Shown here in pieces: positions 33,032 through 44,255 of a stretch of 57,701 bases of DNA. Source of the stretch: Desulfovibrio sp. (GTDB lineage Bacteria; Desulfobacterota; Desulfovibrionia; Desulfovibrionales; Desulfovibrionaceae); NCBI GenBank assembly GCA_031279825.1, contig JAITHT010000064.1:1-57701 (forward strand). The letters run 5' to 3'. Below the pieces are notes generated by a model. It was not told the origin of the DNA and made no database searches. It was given only the letters and a program-made list of their open reading frames with translations. Every line of letters begins with the position of its first letter. The first letter of the stretch is position 1. A program made the position numbers and the translations under genes.

Positions 33032-33329
33032 ACGCGCGGATGCGGCGCTGTGAACCCGCCTCGGCGGTCGCCGTGAGGGAGGGTTTGCTTATCGTCCGCC
33101 GCCGGTCGCGGAAAACAGCCGGCGAAGGGCCGTTGCCGCCACGCCCGCGCCCCAGCCGGCAAGGGGAAAGAACAGACCGGGAAAAAAGGGCGGCACCTGC
33201 CCCGGAAGGCCGGCCTTCATGGACGGGAAAGGGAGCTGCCAACGCGGTGGGCGCGTACACGCACAGATACCAGAAGACGCACTGATTTTCGGCTGTATTT
33301 TTGATGGGTACAAATGTGGATATCAAGAG
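33032..33329. other. Intergenic DNA after sctR, no clear gene
   Basis: This stretch holds no convincing gene. A minus-strand frame from 33220 to 33089 (43 aa) reads like a hydrophobic protein end (P-P-F-F-P-G-L-F-F-P-L-A-G-W) and could be a remnant cut by the adjacent insertion. No terminator with a T-run is visible after sctR. Confidence 0.3.
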
Positions 33330-33770
33330 CATTGTTCCGTTTGGGACCAGCTATCTTGTGCGTGTAACCGAGCGCAAGACCAGGACAGATTGGCAGTGTT
33401 TCTGGAAGAAATGGCAGCACGTTATGAGCATGCAGAGAGAATCACTTTGGTGATGGATAACTTGAATACGCACACGCCAGGCTCGCTGTATGAGGCGTTT
33501 TTGCCGTCAAAAGCAAAAGAGCTCTGGGAACGTTTTGAGTTTATTTAGTCGCCCAAGCATGGAAGCTGGCTCAAGATGGCCGAAATCAAACTTAACGTAC
33601 TTATCCGGCAATGCCTTTCGCGCCGTATGGAGAGCATTGGACGGACGAGCAACGAAGTCAACTCTTGGCAGGCGCGAAGAAATACTATGGGTGCCGAGAT
33701 TGACTGACAATTTACTACAGAAAATACCAGGATAAAGCTCAAACGGCTTTATCCGATATTTGATAAATGA
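33330..33770 (+). pseudogene. Decayed IS630-type transposase fragment
   Basis: Three reading-frame pieces together give the C-terminal half of an IS630-family DDE transposase. V-T-E-R-K-T-R-T-D-W is read in one frame at 33361-33390. After a frameshift near 33393 comes M-D-N-L-N-T-H-T-P-G-S-L-Y-E-A-F, up to a TAG at 33546-33548. S-P-K-H-G-S-W-L-K-M-A-E-I follows in the same frame. A TGA (33705-33707) replaces a Trp codon before Q-F-T-T-E-N-T-R-I-K-L-K-R-L-Y-P. One frameshift and two nonsense codons make it inactive, and the N-terminal half is missing. The flanking DNA is AT-rich compared with the secretion genes. Confidence 0.85.
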
Positions 33771-33897
33771 CATGATACTAGGGTATATTTTGAATGTGGT
33801 ATAACCTTGAATATGCGGCAGTAACAGACGTTTTAACACACTACTTGCACAGGGGTGGAGCAGGAAATAACCCGGCGCGGGGCCTTTGCGGTTTCGA

Positions 33898-34314
33898 TTA
33901 CTGTTTCACCGGGGTATTGAGGTCAAGGAGGTTGTTCTCTGCTTGAGGACTGAGATGATGGACAACGGCAAGATTTTTTTTGCCGCTTTCTTTGAGCATA
34001 AGGAGTTCCCCTTGCAGCAAGGCGCCTTCTTCCATAGCCAGCAAGGGAGTGCTTAAGGTTCCGGAAACCTTGGCCGTTTGGTACAGGATAGTGCGTTTGC
34101 CCACCTGGATTTCTCCGTTAAGCGTGCCATGCACCACAAGTTCGCTTACCGTGATGGTACCCTCAATGTTGGCGTCTTTGCCGAGGATAAGCTTGCCTTC
34201 AGAACAGATAACGCCGGTAAAGCGTCCGTCAATGCGAATCGTGCCTTTAAAATTGAGCTGTCCTTGATATTCGGTGCCTGCACCCAGAAGGGCGGTAAAT
34301 TCTTCTCTGCTCAT
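33898..34314 (-). CDS. Bactofilin (polymer-forming cytoskeletal protein)
   Basis: A 138-aa protein whose core (residues about 15-110) is a run of short beta-strands with Gly every few residues (F-K-G-T-I-R-I-D-G-R-F-T-G, E-G-T-I-T-V-S-E-L-V-V-H-G-T-L-N-G-E-I-Q), the bactofilin (DUF583) beta-helix. Bactofilins polymerise without nucleotides and position cell-wall enzymes. It is last in the rodA/PBP2/mre run and therefore probably helps shape the cell. Flexible polar ends flank the core, as is normal. Confidence 0.93.
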   Translation of the reverse strand: MSREEFTALLGAGTEYQGQLNFKGTIRIDGRFTGVICSEGKLILGKDANIEGTITVSELVVHGTLNGEIQVGKRTILYQTAKVSGTLSTPLLAMEEGALLQGELLMLKESGKKNLAVVHHLSPQAENNLLDLNTPVKQ

Positions 34315-34341
34315 ATACTCTCCTTACAGATACGCACATGC

Positions 34342-35457
34342 TTAATTTGATTTAAACATGAAGCGCCGCATGCTCACGTTCAACACAAGCCCGAGCATGA
34401 TGAAATTGACTATGGTGGCGGTCCCGCCGTAACTGATGAACGGCAACGGGATGCCGACGACCGGCATAAGCCCGACGACCATTCCTATATTGACCAGAAT
34501 TTGCCAGAAAAAGTAAAAAAATACGCCGGCGCAGAGGATACTGCCGAAGCGGTCTTTAGCGCCGCGAACGGTATTTATTATGCACGATAAAAAGAAACAG
34601 AACAAGACTAAAAGAGCGATGCAACCCAGAAATCCCCATTCTTCGCTGAAAACGGCGAAAGCAAAATCCGTATGTTTTTCAGGGAGAAAGCGTAAAAGAC
34701 TCTGGGTGCCTTCCTGAAAGCCTTTGCCCCATAATTGTCCGGAACCGATGGCTATTTGCGATTGTGTAATATGGTACCCCGCGCCTTGCAGATCTCGAGA
34801 CGGATCAAGAAAGGTGAATATTCGTTCTTTATGGTAATCTTTGAGAATGAGCCAACTGAAGGGCAAGAGTAGGGGGATGACAATACAGCATGTCTTAAAG
34901 ACGTGTTTTTTCACGCCGTTGTAAAGGATAGTGCCGCCAAAAAGGAAAAGCACCATCAAGGTCGTCCCCAGATCCGGCTGGAAAAAAATAAGCAGACAGG
35001 GAGGGGGCACCACACAGAGCATGAAAAACAACTCGCGCCAATTGAGAGGCTCTTTATGACGGGAGAGTAGGGAGGCGCTTAAAAGCAAGGTGGATATTTT
35101 GGCGAATTCGCTGGGTTGCAGACTGAAAAATCCCAGATCTATCCAGCGTTTGGCCCCATAAACGCTTTTACCTATTACCGGCACTAAAAGCAGAAGCAAC
35201 AATGAAAAAATGAAAAGAGGCAAGGCCAGCGAACGTAAATGCCGGTAGTCGAAAAGCGTGCAGACTGTCATGGAGGCAACGCCGCCCAGTCCCCAGAGCA
35301 GTTGTTTATGGAAAAAAGGGCTCACGAAAATGCCGTCTTCATTGCGTACGCCGCTGGCCGAATACAGATTGGCCACTCCCACGCAGAACAAGATGGCGGT
35401 GAAGCCCATCAGGCTCCAATTGATATGGGTGATAAGGCGTCTGTCCAGTGCGCTCAT
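34342..35457 (-). CDS. rodA: Rod-shape peptidoglycan polymerase RodA
   Basis: A 371-aa SEDS-family glycosyltransferase with about ten transmembrane segments that polymerises lipid II during elongation with PBP2. Readable signatures include W-I-D-L-G-F-F-S-L-Q-P-S-E-F-A-K (with the conserved S-E-F-A-K), F-Q-P-D-L-G-T and, near the end, M-V-V-G-L-M-P-V-V-G-I-P-L-P-F-I-S-Y-G-G. It lies between PBP2 and the bactofilin gene; the pairing with PBP2 identifies it as RodA and not FtsW. Confidence 0.95.
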   Translation of the reverse strand: MSALDRRLITHINWSLMGFTAILFCVGVANLYSASGVRNEDGIFVSPFFHKQLLWGLGGVASMTVCTLFDYRHLRSLALPLFIFSLLLLLLVPVIGKSVYGAKRWIDLGFFSLQPSEFAKISTLLLSASLLSRHKEPLNWRELFFMLCVVPPPCLLIFFQPDLGTTLMVLFLFGGTILYNGVKKHVFKTCCIVIPLLLPFSWLILKDYHKERIFTFLDPSRDLQGAGYHITQSQIAIGSGQLWGKGFQEGTQSLLRFLPEKHTDFAFAVFSEEWGFLGCIALLVLFCFFLSCIINTVRGAKDRFGSILCAGVFFYFFWQILVNIGMVVGLMPVVGIPLPFISYGGTATIVNFIMLGLVLNVSMRRFMFKSN

Positions 35458-35510
35458 ACTTTACTCCAAAAACAGGCATGCCGCGAGCATGGCACGGGAT
35501 GATGCCGGCG

Positions 35511-37367
35511 TCATTGCGTCGTCCCTTGCCTTCGCGCGTCGGCGTCAGGGTTATTGGCGAAAGGCGACGATTTTTGAGAGATTTGGCTGCCGGGATGAAT
35601 CGGGCCGAATAAGGCTTCATAAACCTTGGCCACTACCGGTCCGGCCGTGGAACTGCCGCCGCCGCCGTGTTCCACCATAACCACCACCACGTAAGTCTTC
35701 CCGTCTTTGATGCCGAACGAGACAAGCCACGCATGGTCGCGGTGCTGATAGGCCATTTCGCTTTTTTTCAGCCGGCGTTCGCCTATGCGCACGACTTGAG
35801 CCGTGCCCGTCTTGCCGCCCATGACGGCGTCGGGGCGGTTGATGCGCCGGGCGGTGCCGGTTGCGGCGGTCATGCGCATGCCTTCCAAAATAAAGTTGCG
35901 TTGATTGTGGGGGATGGGCAACAGCTTCTTAAGTGCTTCAGGCTCATCCTCAATAAGGCTGGGTTTGAGAATTTTGCCGTTGTTCAGTAATGCGGCCATA
36001 AAAACGGCCATTTGCAAAGGAGTTACCAGCGTATAGCCCTGACCGATGGAGATATTCAATGTTTCGCCGCGTTGCCACTGTTCTTCTAATCTATTGAATT
36101 TCCAAGATTTTCCTGGAACAAGGCCGGGGCGTTCATGAGGCAGATCAATGCCGGTGGCGGAACCGAAGCCGCAGGCCTTGGCGAAACGTTCGATATTGTC
36201 TATGCCCACGCGTTGCCCCATTTCATAGTAATATACATCGCAAGAGTTAATCAGGGACTGCATCATATTCATAAAACCGTGTCCGCCGCTTTTCCAGCAG
36301 CGGAAGGTGTGCGAGCCGAGAGAGATTTGGCCTGTGCAATACACGGTGGATTTAGGATCTATCTTTTGTTCCAGAAAAAGGCTCGCCATCATCAGTTTCC
36401 AGACAGATCCGGGGGGGTAGACGCTTTGAATGGCCCGGTTCTGCAAAGGGTGGCCCGGGTCGTCCACCAGAGCTGCCCAGTCTTTTTTAGACAGGGTGGT
36501 GGTAAATATATTGTTGTCGTAAGAAGGGTGGGTAACCAGGGCGCGTAGCTTGCCCGTATAAGGCTCAAGGACGACCACCGCACCCGCTTCCTCCCCCAGA
36601 GCTTCCGAAGCGGCTTTCTGCATGTCTATGTCCAGAGACAGCGTAATGTTCTCTCCCGCCATTGGGGGGGCTTTCTGACGTTTGTTCAATTGCCGTCCGA
36701 GCACATCCACTTCAACGATATTTTGCCCCTTGGTGCCGCGCAGACGTTTTTCAAGAACCAACTCCAGACCGTGTTTACCCACGATATCGCCGAGGGCAAG
36801 CTTGTCGTCCTCCTTGAGCTCTCTTTCACTGGCGTCGGCAACATAGCCGAGAATATGTGCGAAAAGCGGGCCGTGGGGATAGTAGCGCCGCTGCCGTGTC
36901 TGCACGGAAAGGCCGGGCCACAGGAAAATTTGGCGTTCAATATCGGCCACTTTTTCAAAAGGAATATCCACAGCGATGATCTGCGGCTGAAATGGCTTGA
37001 TTTTCGTGGACTCCAGGATGAATTTTGATTGCAGCAGGGGGAGCGGTGTGCCCGTCCACTGGCTGACCTGAGCCAGGGTCGCGGGAATGTCCGGACAATC
37101 CTCCCGGATTAGTGAGAGAGCGAAAGCCGCTCGATTTTCCGCAAGCAATTCGCCCTTGCGATCGAGAATAATCCCTCTGGTGGCGTAAATACGCTCCTGA
37201 CGGGTACGATTGGCGTGAGCTTGTTGCGCGTACTCTTCGCCGCGCAGTATCTGCAGATACCAAAAGCGCAGCACAAAGATAAGAAACAGGGTGCCTATCA
37301 GGCTGTACAGCAAGATCAGCCCGCTGCGCGGAGGTTGATATCCATCGCTTCTGACTTCTATCTGCAT
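35511..37367 (-). CDS. mrdA: Penicillin-binding protein 2 (transpeptidase, elongation)
   Basis: A 618-aa class B PBP: an N-terminal transmembrane helix (about 16-38), a pedestal domain and a transpeptidase domain. The active-site motifs are S321-V-W-K324 (in P-P-G-S-V-W-K), S-C-D near 383 (the SxN-type motif, with Asp in third place) and K-T-G in G-G-K-T-G-T-A-Q. It cross-links new peptidoglycan during elongation with RodA, encoded just downstream. It starts 9 bp after mreD. Confidence 0.95.
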   Translation of the reverse strand: MQIEVRSDGYQPPRSGLILLYSLIGTLFLIFVLRFWYLQILRGEEYAQQAHANRTRQERIYATRGIILDRKGELLAENRAAFALSLIREDCPDIPATLAQVSQWTGTPLPLLQSKFILESTKIKPFQPQIIAVDIPFEKVADIERQIFLWPGLSVQTRQRRYYPHGPLFAHILGYVADASERELKEDDKLALGDIVGKHGLELVLEKRLRGTKGQNIVEVDVLGRQLNKRQKAPPMAGENITLSLDIDMQKAASEALGEEAGAVVVLEPYTGKLRALVTHPSYDNNIFTTTLSKKDWAALVDDPGHPLQNRAIQSVYPPGSVWKLMMASLFLEQKIDPKSTVYCTGQISLGSHTFRCWKSGGHGFMNMMQSLINSCDVYYYEMGQRVGIDNIERFAKACGFGSATGIDLPHERPGLVPGKSWKFNRLEEQWQRGETLNISIGQGYTLVTPLQMAVFMAALLNNGKILKPSLIEDEPEALKKLLPIPHNQRNFILEGMRMTAATGTARRINRPDAVMGGKTGTAQVVRIGERRLKKSEMAYQHRDHAWLVSFGIKDGKTYVVVVMVEHGGGGSSTAGPVVAKVYEALFGPIHPGSQISQKSSPFANNPDADARRQGTTQ

Positions 37368-37376
37368 GATAAACGT

Positions 37377-37837
37377 TTACCCTCGAGAGACTTCCTTAGG
37401 ATACAAAAGACTGGCAATACCCCAGATAACAGGGATAAGCGCGGCCTGAACGACGCTTTCCTGAACAAGCGGAACATACTCCATCGGTACTTTCTGCACG
37501 ATGCACATGAACCAGGTAATCAGGCAGCGCAGAACTCCGAGATTTGCGGACAACATACATATGAAAAGGGCGCTATCCGCCATGAAAAGCTGTTCAGCCA
37601 GACGGAACAGGGCGATCTGACCGCCGTACCAAAGCAGCGCGCTGCCGAAACCGAGGCTGCCGCTTCCCTCCTGGATAAGTACGAAAATCAGAACGAGCCA
37701 GAAGGACTGCCATGTTTTTTTTTGCTGAAGGGAAAGGAGCAGACCCGGCGTCAGGGCATCCATCCCGGGAATATGCTGCTGCAGGATGAGGGCAACCACG
37801 ACATAGGCCGTCCACCAAAGAAAACGCAGCAGAGGGG

Positions 37838-37841
<4 letters not shown>
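37377..37841 (-). CDS. mreD: Rod-shape determining protein MreD
   Basis: A 154-aa integral membrane protein with about five hydrophobic helices, in the mreB-C-D-mrdA order. MreD joins the MreC/PBP2/RodA complex in the inner membrane. The sequence is poorly conserved in general; hydrophobic profile, length (about 160 aa) and position support the call. Its ATG overlaps the end of mreC by 4 bp. Confidence 0.85.
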
Positions 37842-40057
<2,216 letters not shown>

Positions 40058-43000
40058 TTACGCTTTTTCCCGCGCCCACGCGCCGAGATCCTCTTCCAGA
40101 TGAGGGCCAGGCGTGACGGCGTGCGAAGGAGAAAGCGCCATCCGGCACCAGGAGTCGCCGAAATGCAGCATGACGTGAACCGGCGTTTTCCCCTTGTGTT
40201 TTGCGATCACTTCCTTAAGGTAGGGCAGGCGGCGGAGGGTTTCGCCGTCTACGGGAAGGTCGATGCACACCGGTTCTTCGCTGGCGGCGCAGGCGTCGGC
40301 AAGGAGCATGATTTTTTCCACGATGAACTTTATTTCCTTGAGGGGCGTTTCCTCTCCGTCGGGAATCTCCGTTTGTTCCTCTTCGCGGTTGCGGCTGATT
40401 TTACCTTCCATATATAACGGGGCATCCGGCAGAAGGATGTCCTTATAGAGTTCATAGGCGTCGCTGAAGCAAAAGGCCATGCCTGACGCCGTGAGGTCTT
40501 CCACATGTAAAAGAGCCCATCGCCGCTTTTTCGCGTCAAAACGCAGCTTGTCTGGAGTGGCCAGAACCGCGCATTTAAAGGTTGCGTCCGGCGGCAGTTC
40601 CCGACATTCCTCAAGGGGAGTGAGGCGCTGACGGATTATTTCCTTCCGGTAGGGTTGCAAGGGGTGGCTGGTGAAGAAAAAACCCAGAGCCTCCTTTTCG
40701 TAACGGGAAAAACTGTCGTTCGGCCATTCGGGCATCGTTGCTTCCGGGCAGTCAAAGCCTATGCCCGGGACGGCGGGTTTGTTTTCCTCCCCCATCATGC
40801 TCAGCAGGGATACCTGATTGGAGTCTTTTTCTTTGGCTTTTTTCTGAGCCCTGGCAACCACGGCGTCAAGAGATGCCAGCATTCCGGCCCGGCTTACTCT
40901 CAGGCAGTCGCAGGCTCCTCCTTTGATAAGGCTTTCCAGCATCCGTTTGGTCACCTTGCGCGGACTCACTCGGCAATAAAAATCCAGCAGGGAGGTGAAA
41001 GGCCCGTTATCTTCCCGTTCTTTCACCAGAGCTTTGACCCCTTCTTCTCCGACGTTTTTGATGGCGCCGAGGCCGAAAACGATGTCACGGCCCTGTACGG
41101 TGAATTTCCACGCGCTTTCCTGGATGCTGGGAATACGCACCTTGACGCCCATGTCTTTACAGGCGGCCATATATTTGAGCAATTTATCCTGGTCGCCTAT
41201 TTCCGAAGAAAGCAGGGCCGCCATGAATTCCGTGGGATAATGGCTTTTAAGATAGGCGGTATGGTAGGAAATAAGGGCATAGGCCGCGGAATGGGATTTA
41301 TTGAAGCCGTATTCAGCGAATTTTTCCATTAAATCGAAAATTTCGTCGGCGCTATCCTTATTGACGCCGCGTTGTGTGGCGCCGGCGACGAATTTCGATC
41401 GTTCCGCGCTCATGGCCGAGGGGTCTTTTTTACCCATGGCCCGGCGCAGCAGGTCAGCCCCGCCTAGGGTATAGCCGGCCACGATTTGCGCGATTTGCAT
41501 AACCTGTTCCTGGTATACGATGACGCCGTAGGTGTCTTTAAGGCAGTTTTCGAGGGAGGACAGGGGGTAGCTGACTTTGAGTTGTCCGTGTTTGCGTTTG
41601 ATGAATTCCGTCACCATGCCGGATTTGAGGGGACCCGGGCGGTACAGGGCCAACATGGCGATGATGTCCTCGAATACCGAAGGCCTGAGTTGGCGCAGGT
41701 ATTGCCGCATGCCCGAGCTTTCCACCTGGAAGACGCCGTCGGTATCACCGCCGGCGTAGAGCTTATAGGTTTCGGGATCGCTAAGGGGCAGAGCGTCCAT
41801 ATCCGGCGCTTCCTTCCCCTGTGCGGCGATGTTTTTGAGGGTGTCGTCAATGATGGTCATATTGCGCAGGCCGAGGAAGTCGAATTTTACCAGGCCGACC
41901 TTTTCCACCCACTTCATATCAAACTGGGTGACCACATCCTCTTCGCGCTTGCCCCGGTAGACGGGCAGATAGTCAGTCATGGGTCTGTCGGACACCACCA
42001 GTCCGGCGGCATGGATGGAGGCGTGGCGGCACATGCCTTCCAGGCGCATGGAGGTGTCCATGAGATTTTTGACTTCGGGATCGTTGTGGTACAAGGCGCG
42101 TAAATCCGGCTGGAGGTCCATGGCCTTTGCGATGGTCATCTTGAGATCCGCCGGGATGAGCTTGGCGATACGGTCGGTTTCCTGAAAACTCATGCCCAGC
42201 GCCCGACCCACATCCCGCACCGCCCCTTTGGCCAGCATCTTGCCGAAGGTGGTGATTTGGGCGACCGATTCCGTACCGTATTTGCGGCTCATATAGTCAA
42301 TGACGCGCTGGCGTTTGCTTTCGCAAAAGTCAACGTCGATATCCGGCATACTGATGCGTTCGCTGTTCAAAAAGCGTTCGAAAAGCAGATTGTAGGGAAT
42401 GGGATCAAGGTTGGTGATACGCAGGGCGTAAGCCGCCAGGGAGCCGGCCGCAGATCCCCGGCCCGGGCCTACGGGTATGCCGTTGTCCTTGGCCCAGTTG
42501 ATGAAGTCCTGGACAATAAGGAAATAGCCGGAAAAACCCATGGAGCAGATAACGTCCAACTCCATTTCCAGGCGCTTTTCATAAAGCTCACTGTCCGCGT
42601 GATACGGCATCTTTTCCAGTCTCCGCTTAAGCCCCTGGCGGCTCAAACGGCGGAATTCATCTTCAAGGGTCACGCCTTCGGGCAAGTCGTAGCGCGGAAA
42701 ATGGTAGGTTTTGAAGTCAAAGTCGTAGTCCCCGCACATATCGGCGATGCGTCCGGCATTGCTGAGAGCCTCGGGTATATGGGCAAAAGCCTTTTCCATT
42801 TCTTCCGGGCTTTTGTAGTAAAGCTCCCTGGTAGCGAAGCGCAGGCGGTTTTTATCCGTAATTTTGGCCTGCGTCTGGATGCACAGGAGAACATCGTGGG
42901 CGTCGGCATCGTCGGCGTTGAGATAATGGCAATCGTTGGTGGCCACGAGGGGCAGGCTGAGTCCGGCCGCTATTTCCCGCAGGGCGTCATTGGCGACCTC

Positions 43001-43543
43001 CTGCTCTTGCAGGCCGTTGGCTTGCATCTCCAGGAAAAAACGCCCGGGGTATATGTCGGCGTATTCTCCGGCAACAGCCAAAGCCGCGTCCATCCCCTGG
43101 CGCTGGAAAGTGCGCGGCACCTCTCCGGCTATACAGGCCGACAGGGCGATAATACCTTCCGAATACCGGCGCAACAGTATTTTATCTACCCTGGGCCGCC
43201 GGTAAAAGCCGTAAAGAGCGCCGTGGGAGACCAACTTGACCAGATTATGGTAACCGGCGGCATTCTGGGCCAGCAGTACCAGATGGAAACGCTGGGCGGC
43301 GAGATCCGAGCTTTTGTCCCGATGGTCGTGGCAGACGTACACCTCGCATCCCAGTATCGGTTTCAGTCCGTATTGCCGGGCGGCGACATAGAAGGCCAGA
43401 GCGCCGTGAAGATTGCCGTGGTCGGTTATGGCAACGGCGGGCATGCCGAAATCTTTGGCTTTGGCGCATAATTCATCGATGCGGATGGCGCCGTCCAGCA
43501 GACTGTATTCGGTATGGCAGTGCAAATGAACGAAGTCTGTCAT
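40058..43543 (-). CDS. dnaE: DNA polymerase III alpha subunit DnaE
   Basis: The replicative polymerase, 1161 aa. The N-terminal PHP domain starts with F-V-H-L-H-C-H-T-E-Y-S-L-L-D-G. The polymerase domain contains the catalytic loops P-D-I-D-V-D-F (two of the three acidic residues) and G-P-G-R-G-S-A-A-G-S-L; M-G-K-K-D and F-N-K-S-H-S-A-A-Y lie further on. A C-terminal OB-fold/tau-binding region follows. The ATG at 43543 and its AAGGAAG ribosome-binding site lie inside a dispersed repeat (43541-43711), and the ATG overlaps the stop codon of the short reading frame conserved in that repeat. Confidence 0.96.
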   Translation of the reverse strand: MTDFVHLHCHTEYSLLDGAIRIDELCAKAKDFGMPAVAITDHGNLHGALAFYVAARQYGLKPILGCEVYVCHDHRDKSSDLAAQRFHLVLLAQNAAGYHNLVKLVSHGALYGFYRRPRVDKILLRRYSEGIIALSACIAGEVPRTFQRQGMDAALAVAGEYADIYPGRFFLEMQANGLQEQEVANDALREIAAGLSLPLVATNDCHYLNADDADAHDVLLCIQTQAKITDKNRLRFATRELYYKSPEEMEKAFAHIPEALSNAGRIADMCGDYDFDFKTYHFPRYDLPEGVTLEDEFRRLSRQGLKRRLEKMPYHADSELYEKRLEMELDVICSMGFSGYFLIVQDFINWAKDNGIPVGPGRGSAAGSLAAYALRITNLDPIPYNLLFERFLNSERISMPDIDVDFCESKRQRVIDYMSRKYGTESVAQITTFGKMLAKGAVRDVGRALGMSFQETDRIAKLIPADLKMTIAKAMDLQPDLRALYHNDPEVKNLMDTSMRLEGMCRHASIHAAGLVVSDRPMTDYLPVYRGKREEDVVTQFDMKWVEKVGLVKFDFLGLRNMTIIDDTLKNIAAQGKEAPDMDALPLSDPETYKLYAGGDTDGVFQVESSGMRQYLRQLRPSVFEDIIAMLALYRPGPLKSGMVTEFIKRKHGQLKVSYPLSSLENCLKDTYGVIVYQEQVMQIAQIVAGYTLGGADLLRRAMGKKDPSAMSAERSKFVAGATQRGVNKDSADEIFDLMEKFAEYGFNKSHSAAYALISYHTAYLKSHYPTEFMAALLSSEIGDQDKLLKYMAACKDMGVKVRIPSIQESAWKFTVQGRDIVFGLGAIKNVGEEGVKALVKEREDNGPFTSLLDFYCRVSPRKVTKRMLESLIKGGACDCLRVSRAGMLASLDAVVARAQKKAKEKDSNQVSLLSMMGEENKPAVPGIGFDCPEATMPEWPNDSFSRYEKEALGFFFTSHPLQPYRKEIIRQRLTPLEECRELPPDATFKCAVLATPDKLRFDAKKRRWALLHVEDLTASGMAFCFSDAYELYKDILLPDAPLYMEGKISRNREEEQTEIPDGEETPLKEIKFIVEKIMLLADACAASEEPVCIDLPVDGETLRRLPYLKEVIAKHKGKTPVHVMLHFGDSWCRMALSPSHAVTPGPHLEEDLGAWAREKA

Positions 43544-43711
43544 CAGAACTTCCTTTGTGGTCTGAGACCCCGGCCGAAAGGCCATATAGCCCCGACCCCG
43601 CCCTGAAGGGCTTCGGTTTCTTTCCGGGGCGGAAAGCTCGGGAGGGGTCGGGGACCCCTCCCGAGCGCGAGACGCGAAGCCCTGAAGGGCTTCGCTAGCT
43701 CATTTGGATGG
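43541..43711 (-). repeat. Dispersed repeat family 1, copy 1 (upstream of dnaE)
   Basis: About 170 bp, also found at 51797-51966 (same orientation) and 54133-54368 (opposite). Read on the minus strand it begins near ATCCAAATGAG, holds GC-rich inverted repeats (GGGAGGGGTC/GACCCCTCCC) and ends in ACAAAGGAAGTTCTGATG. All copies keep a frame encoding A-L-Q-G-G-V-G-A-I-W-P, one variable residue, then G-R-G-x-R-P-Q-R-K-F and a stop. Here the terminal ATG is the dnaE start. Confidence 0.85.
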
Positions 43712-43992
43712 TGTTTATCACAAAGATCAAAGGGTGACGTATCGAATCGGGTTTCTGCGCGGGGCGCGGCGGCGGCGCAAACACCGGCCGGGCAACGGCC
43801 ACGAGGCGGAAAATACCTTGTCCCGTGTCTTGCGATTTTACTGCCCTGAGCAAAAGCGCCCGGCGCGCCTCCAATGACAGGAAAGGCACCCTCGCACTTC
43901 GGGCATTCCACCAGATCGTCGTATCCATGTATACATTGCTGTCCGCGAGACGCAAGAAAAAAGTCATTGCCGTACGCAATGGAGTCAAACAT
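43712..43992 (-). pseudogene. PAAR-like protein fragment
   Basis: A minus-strand frame starting near 43992 encodes V-E-C-P-K-C-E-G-A-F-P-V-I-G-G, a variable loop, then S-K-I-A-R-H-G-T-R-Y-F. This resembles the second half of PAAR-repeat proteins (a Cys-rich turn, then V-A-R-H-G-x-R-A). The first PAAR half and the terminal Cys residues are missing, and the frame runs into repeat family 1. No ribosome-binding site is visible. PAAR proteins tip type VI spikes or phage-like injectors; none of those genes is nearby. I treat it as a decayed fragment. Confidence 0.35.
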
Positions 43993-44091
43993 AATCGGAT
44001 GCACGCGTATATTCGGTGTCCGGCGTCATCGCCGCAAGAGAGATTTCAGACCGGCCCGCTACCCGGGAGAAAGGTAAATTTGCGAATTTTT

Positions 44092-44120
44092 CTATTGTTG
44101 TGTAGAAGTCATTGTATAAT
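44092..44120 (+). promoter_or_regulatory. Candidate promoter of the hdr-flox operon
   Basis: A perfect TATAAT (44115-44120) has only a weak -35 (CTATTG, 17 bases upstream). The -10 lies within the left arm of the palindromic element. The leader to hdrC would be about 130 bases. Confidence 0.4.
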
Positions 44121-44188
44121 GCATATGACAGGGACTTCCGGCACCGTCCCGAGGGTCGGAGGATCCTCCGGGGCAAGCCGAAAACCGC
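44105..44188. repeat. Palindromic repeat element, diverged copy in the hdr leader
   Basis: The modules GAAGTCATT...GACTTC (44105-44138), a GC-rich palindrome with GGAGGATCCTCC, and GCAAGCCGAAAACCGC (44173-44188) occur in the same order as in the copy at 54592-54720. The central CGGCGCGCCG has been lost. Confidence 0.5.
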
Positions 44189-44255
44189 AGGCTGCTCCCG
44201 TGTCTTTCGAAACGTTGCGTTGCATGCGGGATGCAAATACTTAAAGAGAGTACCC

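Larger units (their letters stand above)
43993..44255. other. Leader region of the hdr-flox operon
   Basis: This 263-bp stretch has no convincing gene. It holds an AT-rich segment with TATAAT at 44115-44120, a diverged copy of the palindromic element (44105-44188) and the leader of hdrC. An RNA switch is possible, but I see no consensus I can name. Confidence 0.4.

Noticed and set aside
44130-44215. Riboswitch in the hdrC leader
   Set aside because: The GC-rich structure is better explained as a decayed palindromic repeat; no cobalamin, SAM or other consensus could be matched.
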